DNA of 37,956 nucleotides from CAZLGM01 sp964623625. Its GTDB lineage: Bacteria > Desulfobacterota > Desulfobulbia > Desulfobulbales > Desulfocapsaceae. The translations under genes and the position numbers were made by a program. The notes below the pieces were generated by a model. That model saw nothing but the letters and a program-made list of their open reading frames with translations. It had not been told where the DNA came from and did not search any database. This document shows positions 32,861 to 37,956 of the stretch, piece by piece. The first letter of the stretch is position 1. Each line of letters starts with the position of its first letter. The stretch covers positions 1-37,956 of the forward strand of contig CAZUUJ010000036.1 of assembly GCA_964623625.1 (NCBI GenBank), read 5' to 3'.

Positions 32861-33788
32861 GTCTTTTTCCTTCTATTAATTTTTGGAGGACAACAGCACT
32901 TTTTTCTCCGTTATCAATTATTTCATGAAGCCTATTGTTGAGTTCATCATCATTGGTGTGGTGTTTCTGAGAGTGATCAATAAGAAGTTGGGCGTAGTTA
33001 ATGATCGCGTTTAATCTGTTACTGATCTCATTACATCTCAAAGAGAATTCTGGAAATTGATGCAGGTGTTCCGGGTCAATCGGATTGTTCTTGCGAGATT
33101 TTTGGAGGAATGTATTGAATGAAACAATTAACTTCTTTATTGCAGGATTATAAATTTTTTTGTTCTCCAGCTGTACAGGACTGTTGTTTACTATGGCCTG
33201 CTTCAACTGTGCTTCTAGCTGGATGAGTGGCCTGATCGACTCGGAATATGTGAGTAAGAGTGTGAAACAGGTAAACAAAATGACAAGACCCATCAATATC
33301 AGACTGTTTTTCTGATACCAAATGATTTTATTTCTCATTTCACTCACTACAATTCTGTCGAATTGAAGAAACTGATTATTCATTTGACGAAGCTGGTTGG
33401 CAACTGTCAGGGATAAGGTATTGTTTTCGGGATGAGAGGATAGTTTCTTTAGATTTATTACTATCTGTTCCAGATCCATCTCTTGAATAAAAGATAGTTT
33501 GTATTGGTTCGGGATCAGTTGGTTTTCAAGTATTGCAGTAAATCTACTGTATAATTGTTCAAATCCATCGGCCGCAGTTGTAAGACTTAGTGGATTTTTT
33601 GATATGATTCCTTCAGTAACTTGTTCTCGTATTGTCGCATAGAGAAAAATTGTTTTTTCACTTTCCTTGACCAGAGAATTATGTCTATGTGCAAGGTTAT
33701 ACTGTTTAAATCCCGTGACGATGAGTACAGCTAACAACACCACAGTAAGAAGCAAAGTGGCAGTACTGAGTTTATATGGAGGCTTCAT
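32838..33788 (-). CDS. Membrane sensor with degenerate HisKA-like helix (pseudokinase fragment)
   Basis: The 316-residue protein has TM helices at about 8-27 and 162-181 enclosing a ~135-residue helical periplasmic domain, then a HAMP-like linker and a C-terminal dimerisation helix. That helix reads RCNEISNRLNAIINYAQLL (251-269), closely resembling the H-box 'A-H-E-I-x-N-P-L-N-A-I' of histidine kinases, but the phospho-accepting His is Asn253 and the Pro is Arg. No ATP-binding HATPase domain follows. It overlaps ftsH by 17 bases and the cytochrome gene by 23. I infer a signal-input or adaptor subunit for FtsH or the cytochrome, not a kinase. Confidence 0.7.
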   Translation of the reverse strand: MKPPYKLSTATLLLTVVLLAVLIVTGFKQYNLAHRHNSLVKESEKTIFLYATIREQVTEGIISKNPLSLTTAADGFEQLYSRFTAILENQLIPNQYKLSFIQEMDLEQIVINLKKLSSHPENNTLSLTVANQLRQMNNQFLQFDRIVVSEMRNKIIWYQKNSLILMGLVILFTCFTLLLTYSESIRPLIQLEAQLKQAIVNNSPVQLENKKIYNPAIKKLIVSFNTFLQKSRKNNPIDPEHLHQFPEFSLRCNEISNRLNAIINYAQLLIDHSQKHHTNDDELNNRLHEIIDNGEKSAVVLQKLIEGKRHDGLGKE

Positions 33789-35652
33789 GTGCCTCTCTTA
33801 TGGAAATAGCGTAACTGCAGTGCTCTTTAGCCAGACAGGTATCACAATTCTGTTCCGGAGGATTTTGTGTCGCCACTTCTTTATTGGCGTTACACTCAAT
33901 AATAATATCCACTTCCTCTCTATCGAGAGTTTCAAACTCAAGCAGAATTTCTGCCAGGCTTTTTAGAAGGCGCATTTCATTTTTCAAGAGAGAAACGGCC
34001 TCATTGGAACTGTCTGTGAGCAGCTTGTTGACTTCTTTATCGATACGTTTTTGTGTTTCCGGTCCCATGGTTAATGATGAGTCGGTTCTTTCAAGAAAAG
34101 AACTGTTTTCCATGGAATATGTTTGAGGTCCAAGCGTTTTACTCATCCCCCATTTACAGATCATATCGGTTGCAATTTGTGTTGCTAGAAACAGGTCCTC
34201 TTGAGACCCGGTCGTTTGAAGACCAAATACAATTTCTTCGGCGGCTCTTCCGCCCATTAATGTGATAATCTTGTTGTTGAGATACTGTTTGGAATAGATT
34301 TGCTTGTCACTTTTTGGAACTTGCTGAGTTTGACCGAGAGCAGCCCCCCTTGGAATAATTGTTATTTTATGAATAGGGTCGGTGTGCGGCAGTTTCTTTG
34401 CTATGATTGCATGGCCTGATTCATGGTAGGCAAGGATTTCTCTATCTTTCTCACTCATCACAAGGCCCTTACGTTCAATTCCCATAAGGATACGATCCCG
34501 AGCTTTTTCGAAATCGTCCTTGACTATATGGTCATTTCCTTTTCTTGCCGCCATCAACGCTGCCTCATTGACAAGATTTGCCAGTTCAGCTCCTGTAAAG
34601 CCGGGTGTTCCCTTGGCAAGCTCCATAAAATCAACTTCAGGATGGAGAACAACATTTCGTCCATGAACATCTAGTATTTTCTTTCTCCCTTTCACATCGG
34701 GTAATAAGATATTTATCTGTCGATCAAACCGACCGGGTCTTTTTAAGGCTGGATCCAAAATATCCGGTCTGTTTGTGGCGGCCAGCACGATAATGGCATC
34801 ATCAGTATTAAAGCCATCCATCTCCACCAGCAAGGCATTGAGTGTTTGACCTCTTTCCTCCGTACCGCCAGCTGAGGACCCTTGAACTCTGCTGGTGCCA
34901 ACGGCATCAATTTCATCTATAAAGACGATACAAGGGGCATTTTCTTTGGCCTCTTTGAACAGGTCCCTGACCCGTGAAGCTCCAACACCGACAAACATTT
35001 CAACAAAATCTGAACCGGAAAAACTATAAAACGGTACCTGTGCTTCACCAGCAGCAGCTTTTGCCAGCATCGTTTTTCCAGTCCCTGGCGGGCCTTGAAG
35101 CAGAATTCCCCTCGGTATCTTTGCACCGACCTTCTTGAAATTCTCAGGATGCTTCAGGTACGAGATTATTTCTTCAAGTTCTTCTTTGGCTTCCGGTATC
35201 CCAGCTATATTGTCAAAAGTGAGATTGAGATTCTGAGCGCTTGAACAGACAAGCTTGTCGCTTGCGAATTTACTTTCCTCTTCTTTTCTGTGACGAAGCG
35301 ACCACCAGACAACAAAGATCAATATAATAATAATGAGGGAGATAACAGTGATGAAGATCAGATTAAAACGATCTTCCTTGACTACCAGGCGTATCTTTTT
35401 ACTTTGAACTTTATCTATGAATTTTTCGGCATTCGGAACAGTTGATACAAATGAGTGACCATCACGATCGGTAAAAACAACTCTGTTACCTGTGAAGACA
35501 AGCTTGACTATCTGGTCATTGTTCAATCGTTCAATAACTTCACTGTAATCCTGTTCCGGAAGCCGGTGCTCAATGAACCAGACCATGGCGGCGAACAGTG
35601 ACACAACTGCAACGAGAAAACAGATCAGTAGATTACGAAATAGAATAGCCAT
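33772..35652 (-). CDS. ftsH: FtsH-family membrane AAA+ zinc protease (paralogue)
   Basis: This membrane-bound ATP-dependent protease degrades misassembled membrane proteins and some regulators. The 626 residues comprise TM1 (7-27), a periplasmic domain (~28-95), TM2 (97-117), the AAA+ module with Walker A GPPGTGKT (187-194), Walker B IVFIDEID and the second region of homology ATNRPDILDPALKRPGRFDR, and the zinc protease with HESGH (410-414; HEAGH is usual) plus the distal Asp in SQEDLFLAT. The C-terminus carries a Cys cluster C603-x2-C606-x5-C612 not usual for housekeeping FtsH. Overlap with the downstream sensor gene marks it as part of a dedicated operon, probably a paralogue, not the housekeeping copy. 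Confidence 0.93.
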   Translation of the reverse strand: MAILFRNLLICFLVAVVSLFAAMVWFIEHRLPEQDYSEVIERLNNDQIVKLVFTGNRVVFTDRDGHSFVSTVPNAEKFIDKVQSKKIRLVVKEDRFNLIFITVISLIIIILIFVVWWSLRHRKEEESKFASDKLVCSSAQNLNLTFDNIAGIPEAKEELEEIISYLKHPENFKKVGAKIPRGILLQGPPGTGKTMLAKAAAGEAQVPFYSFSGSDFVEMFVGVGASRVRDLFKEAKENAPCIVFIDEIDAVGTSRVQGSSAGGTEERGQTLNALLVEMDGFNTDDAIIVLAATNRPDILDPALKRPGRFDRQINILLPDVKGRKKILDVHGRNVVLHPEVDFMELAKGTPGFTGAELANLVNEAALMAARKGNDHIVKDDFEKARDRILMGIERKGLVMSEKDREILAYHESGHAIIAKKLPHTDPIHKITIIPRGAALGQTQQVPKSDKQIYSKQYLNNKIITLMGGRAAEEIVFGLQTTGSQEDLFLATQIATDMICKWGMSKTLGPQTYSMENSSFLERTDSSLTMGPETQKRIDKEVNKLLTDSSNEAVSLLKNEMRLLKSLAEILLEFETLDREEVDIIIECNANKEVATQNPPEQNCDTCLAKEHCSYAISIREAHEASI

Positions 35653-35918
35653 GGGAGCAATTCGTTAAAGAGTGAATAATCGCATATAGAATTCAGGCAG
35701 TTCAGCAGTTATCCATTAAGAATATCCTGTGTAATTCATCATATGCGGCTACCTCTAGTCTATTGCTACTAGCAATCTGTATCAAGTTAAAAGGTCAACT
35801 CAGGCATGGAAAAAAGTGAACCGTTTTCCAATGTAGTTTTTCACTTGCGCCTTGTTTTTGAGTCCTTCGATGGTGGTCCTTAAGCTGCCATGTGGTTCTA
35901 ATTAGAGTTGTGCAGCAC
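35653..35918. other. Region upstream of the ftsH operon
   Basis: These 266 bases hold a probable terminator of the upstream 73-residue gene (35808-35846), a small hairpin ATTGC-TACTA-GCAAT (35762-35776), and presumably the ftsH promoter. I found no -24/-12 element here. A 33-codon minus-strand frame (35800-35901, TIEGLKNKAQVKNYIGKRF within it) has protein-like composition but no start and overlaps the terminator; it may be the tail of a lost gene. Confidence 0.45.
35808..35846 (-). terminator. Probable rho-independent terminator after the 73-residue gene
   Basis: On the minus strand AAGTGAA and TTCACTT (35814-35820 and 35840-35846 on the given strand) form a seven-base stem followed directly by TTTTTTCC. 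The 19-base loop makes it a moderate terminator. Confidence 0.5.
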
Positions 35919-36140
35919 TTAACCGGCTAAGGCCTGGAAATACCCGATCAGTAATTGAATAGGTCCTCCTGCCTGGATCATTGCGCTGACAAGACAGGCA
36001 ACAACCCATAACCCAACAACACTGGCCAAAACAATATAGGAGCCAATGATAACTTTATCTACCTCGGCTGAGACTGTTGTTTTACTGTCAACACTTGCCC
36101 TGGAACCGCTTTTCTCTTTGACTAAAACTGTATCTTCCAT
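35919..36140 (-). CDS. Small single-TM membrane protein under sigma-54 control
   Basis: The 73-residue product has a polar N-terminus rich in Lys, Ser and Val (residues 1-28) and a hydrophobic C-terminal half: one clear membrane helix (IIGSYIVLASVVGLWVVACL, about 31-50), then an apolar glycine-containing tail ending YFQALAG. The start at 36140 is set by AAAGGAG eight bases upstream. The frame is open further upstream, but that DNA holds the promoter and repeats described below. Function is unknown. A -24/-12 promoter lies about 60 bases before the start and an enhancer-binding regulator gene sits directly upstream, so expression is probably signal-dependent. Confidence 0.75.
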   Translation of the reverse strand: MEDTVLVKEKSGSRASVDSKTTVSAEVDKVIIGSYIVLASVVGLWVVACLVSAMIQAGGPIQLLIGYFQALAG

Positions 36141-36197
36141 GATATCTCCTTTGTTATTGTGGAAATGTGGTATTAGCGAATGTTTGTTTTCAATGAT

Positions 36198-36213
36198 TGC
36201 ACCTTGCATGCCA
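36198..36213 (-). promoter_or_regulatory. Sigma-54 (-24/-12) promoter
   Basis: The minus strand reads TGGCATGCAAGGTGCA, against the consensus TGGCAC-N5-TTGCA. The GG and GC dinucleotides are separated by exactly 10 bases, as required. Transcription would start about 12 bases on, near 36187, leaving a leader of some 45-50 bases before the 73-residue gene. Confidence 0.7.
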
Positions 36214-36331
36214 AAGAATACAATTGTTTGAGGCAGCAGCCTCTTTTCTGCTAATAAATATTTGTAATAATTTGAAAAAATAAATTTCTTCAAGAAAGAT
36301 TTTTTTAAGAGGGTCTTGGTTGGAACAGAAC

Positions 36332-36385
36332 AGTGTCCCGCTAGTGTCCCGGCAGGCTGTCCCGCCAGTGTCTCAAAAGTGTCCC
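36332..36385 (-). promoter_or_regulatory. Five phased direct repeats, probable enhancer (UAS) array
   Basis: On the given strand AGTGTCCC or a close variant starts at 36332, 36343, 36356 (GCTGTCCC), 36367 (AGTGTCTC) and 36378. Spacings are 11, 13, 11 and 11 bases, about one helical turn, so all copies face one side of the DNA. The array is about 120-190 bases upstream of the -24/-12 promoter, the usual place for activator sites. The adjacent enhancer-binding regulator is the natural candidate to bind it. Confidence 0.65.
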
Positions 36386-36499
36386 ACGATGTAGTACACT
36401 TTTTGTGATTACATTTGAAGGAGTTGGTGAACCAATTGGATGAGGATAGAAAATAAGTGGGGTTAAAATATTTTATACTAGCAGGTTGATTTGAAAGAA

Positions 36500-36525
36500 A
36501 TAATCTTTGCAAAAGCAGAGATTAT
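36500..36525 (-). terminator. Probable terminator of the sigma-54 regulator gene
   Basis: ATAATCTTTGC and GCAGAGATTAT pair at 10 of 11 positions around AAAA, 16 bases past the regulator stop. On the minus strand the stem is followed by the T-rich TTCTTTC. Confidence 0.5.
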
Positions 36526-36540
36526 CCAAATAGTTGCTCC

Positions 36541-37956
36541 TTATTCAATTTTGTAACGATGCAACTGTCTATAGAGTGTTGATCGGGCTATACCAAGGAG
36601 TTTGGCAGCTTTCAGCTTGTTACCGTTAGTCATTTCTAAAGCTTCAAGAATCTTTTGTTTTTCCGGTTGATAGCTGGGCGCTGTCTGATGTGGGACATAA
36701 GAATGTTTGAATTGATGGCTCGACAATTGTGATGAAGAGATGGCATTACTGTCGGTTCCTTTATGGTGAAGTATCTCAGCAGGAAGATGATTGACGAGAA
36801 GGACTGGTCCATCGCAGAGGACACAAGCTCTTTCTATAACATGTTTAAGTTGTCGGACATTTCCAGGCCAAAAATATTCCATCATGCATTCTGCGGCCTG
36901 GTCAGAGATTGAGACTATTTTTTTCCCGAGTTTCTTGCAGAAAAATCCTAAGAAATAGTTGGCAATGAGTATGATGTCTTCTCCCAATTCACGCAATGAG
37001 GGGAGTTCTATTTCAATGACCTTCAGTCGATAATAGAGATCTTCACGGAATGTACCCTTTTGTACTTTTTCCTGGAAATCAACATTTGTCGCGGCAATGA
37101 TTCGCACATCCACGTGGATTGGTTCATTTTGTCCGATTGGCGTAAAGGTCTTTTCCTGTAGAAAACGAAGAAATAACAATTGGTTTCGAGGAGAAATATC
37201 ACCAATTTCATCTAAAAATAGTGTTCCTTTGTTTGCAATAAGCAACCTGCCGTCTCTATCATGGTCGGCACCTGTAAAAGAGCCTTTTTTATGACCAAAA
37301 AGCTCACTTTCCAATAAATCTTCGGTAAAAGAGACACAATCCACCTTGATCAGCGGTTTATGCCACCTTAAACTTTCAATGTGAAGTGCCTCTGCTGCCA
37401 ACTCTTTACCTGTTCCGGTTTCTCCAGTGATCAATACAGCCGTATCAACCTTGCCGACGTTCTCAATAAGGTTGTAAACTTTTTGTAAGGCAGGACTTGA
37501 TCCTACAAAACCATGGAAATGATTTCGCTGATCATTCGCTTGGCTGGGTTTATAAACAGTCATATCTCCAATGACAAAAACAACTCCCTGAATCTGATCA
37601 TTCTCACCATTCAGAGGTGAGGTGGTCAGACTGAAGACCTTTGATTTATCATCAGAGGAGCTGAACTCGATGAGGTGGTTTTTTACCTTAACTCGTTTCT
37701 TAAGTACTTTTTTGGCATCATCAAGACAGGTGGAATAGAGCTTTTCTGGTAATTGTTTAAGGCTGAATAAACCTTCTTCTCCTTTTGCCATCAGTTCTTG
37801 CTTGGCAGTATCATTGAGTTGAATAATCTGCATATTTATATCAACTGTGATGATTGATTCACTTACAGAGTTGAAAATGGTCTCTAGATGGCGGCGATAT
37901 CTTTCATTTTCCAGTTGCAGGCTCCTGGTCTTGTTTTCAAGGTACCAATGCTTGAG
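36541..37956 (-). CDS. Sigma-54 enhancer-binding regulator with PAS domain (5' end outside window)
   Basis: The frame continues without a stop to the right edge of the window, so at least 471 residues are present and the N-terminus is missing; the internal Met at 37833 is not the start. The first visible part is a PAS domain (ERYRRHLETIFNSVSESIIT onward). The AAA+ activator domain follows with GETGTGKE (Walker A), ESELFGHKKGSFTGA (the sigma-54 contact loop, GSFTGA in place of the usual GAFTGA), GTLFLDEIGDIS and VRIIAATN, then a Fis-type helix-turn-helix at the C-terminus (KLKAAKLLGIARSTLYRQLH). It probably activates the -24/-12 promoter of the adjacent 73-residue gene. Confidence 0.92.
   Translation of the reverse strand, partial: LKHWYLENKTRSLQLENERYRRHLETIFNSVSESIITVDINMQIIQLNDTAKQELMAKGEEGLFSLKQLPEKLYSTCLDDAKKVLKKRVKVKNHLIEFSSSDDKSKVFSLTTSPLNGENDQIQGVVFVIGDMTVYKPSQANDQRNHFHGFVGSSPALQKVYNLIENVGKVDTAVLITGETGTGKELAAEALHIESLRWHKPLIKVDCVSFTEDLLESELFGHKKGSFTGADHDRDGRLLIANKGTLFLDEIGDISPRNQLLFLRFLQEKTFTPIGQNEPIHVDVRIIAATNVDFQEKVQKGTFREDLYYRLKVIEIELPSLRELGEDIILIANYFLGFFCKKLGKKIVSISDQAAECMMEYFWPGNVRQLKHVIERACVLCDGPVLLVNHLPAEILHHKGTDSNAISSSQLSSHQFKHSYVPHQTAPSYQPEKQKILEALEMTNGNKLKAAKLLGIARSTLYRQLHRYKIE

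Larger units (their letters stand above)
36141..36540 (-). other. Regulatory intergenic region of 400 bases
   Basis: Between the regulator stop and the 73-residue gene lie, in transcription order on the minus strand, a terminator hairpin (36500-36525), an AT-rich spacer, five phased GTGTCCC-type repeats (36332-36385), another AT-rich spacer with A- and T-runs that could bend, and a -24/-12 promoter (36198-36213). This is the normal layout of a sigma-54 control region. Confidence 0.65.

Noticed and set aside
36332..36385. The GTGTCCC repeats considered as a small CRISPR-like array.
   Set aside because: Repeat units are only 8 bases at helical-turn spacing, there are no unique spacers, and they lie at enhancer distance from a -24/-12 promoter.

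Overview
The window most resembles a chromosome segment of an anaerobic Desulfobacterota (deltaproteobacterium, perhaps Desulfobulbales-like). The reasons are a liv transporter linked to phenylacetate-CoA ligase, a NapC-type multiheme cytochrome, an HD-GYP/HEAT pair with a lineage-typical N-terminal domain, a sigma-54 enhancer-binding regulator with a -24/-12 promoter nearby, and a periplasmic molybdenum hydroxylase. The taxonomic call is inference from gene content and style. No rRNA, tRNA, CRISPR array or intact insertion sequence was seen.

Layout. 1-5.2 kb (+): end of a gene that is probably livH, then livM-livG-livF, a 490-bp gap holding two diverged copies of a structured palindromic element, then paaK and rph, which abut. 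5.2-7.1 kb (+): a MITE-like inverted-repeat element, a radical SAM protein and an FMN-binding PNPOx-like protein. 7.1-10.4 kb (+): a HEAT-repeat protein and an HD-GYP protein that seem to share an N-terminal domain. 10.4-14.6 kb (-): an ABC importer of the ferric/2-AEP type (binding protein, fused permease, ATPase) with a hairpin terminator after the binding-protein gene. 14.7-17.7 kb (-): a frameshifted PAS-domain remnant, a DUF808 membrane protein, a badly decayed AEC-family transporter remnant, a small membrane protein and a QueG-like iron-sulfur protein. 17.7-18.5 kb is a gene-poor gap.

18.5-22.9 kb: a GT-C-like membrane glycosyltransferase (+) facing three minus-strand genes: a nucleotidyltransferase, an LPG-synthase-TM/flippase-like protein and a second, divergent nucleotidyltransferase-like protein. 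23.1-27.5 kb (+): XdhC-family factor, MocA-like cytidylyltransferase, [2Fe-2S] subunit and Tat-exported molybdopterin subunit, a self-contained molybdenum hydroxylase with its maturation factors. xdhC carries a perfect 19-bp inverted repeat inside its reading frame. 27.7-31.1 kb (+): a DPM1-like glycosyltransferase, the 3' relic of a class-V aminotransferase, a DHH-CBS protein and a small lipoprotein.

31.4-35.7 kb (-): a tightly overlapping operon of an FtsH paralogue with a C-terminal Cys cluster, a membrane sensor whose HisKA-like helix lacks the phospho-accepting His, and a six-heme NapC/NirT-type cytochrome. 35.9-38.0 kb (-): a 73-residue single-TM protein preceded by a convincing sigma-54 promoter and five helically phased GTGTCCC-type repeats, and, upstream of it, a sigma-54 enhancer-binding regulator cut by the window edge. 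The best candidates for something undescribed are the FtsH/pseudokinase/cytochrome operon, the sigma-54-controlled mini-membrane protein with its repeat array, and the tandem structured element after livF.
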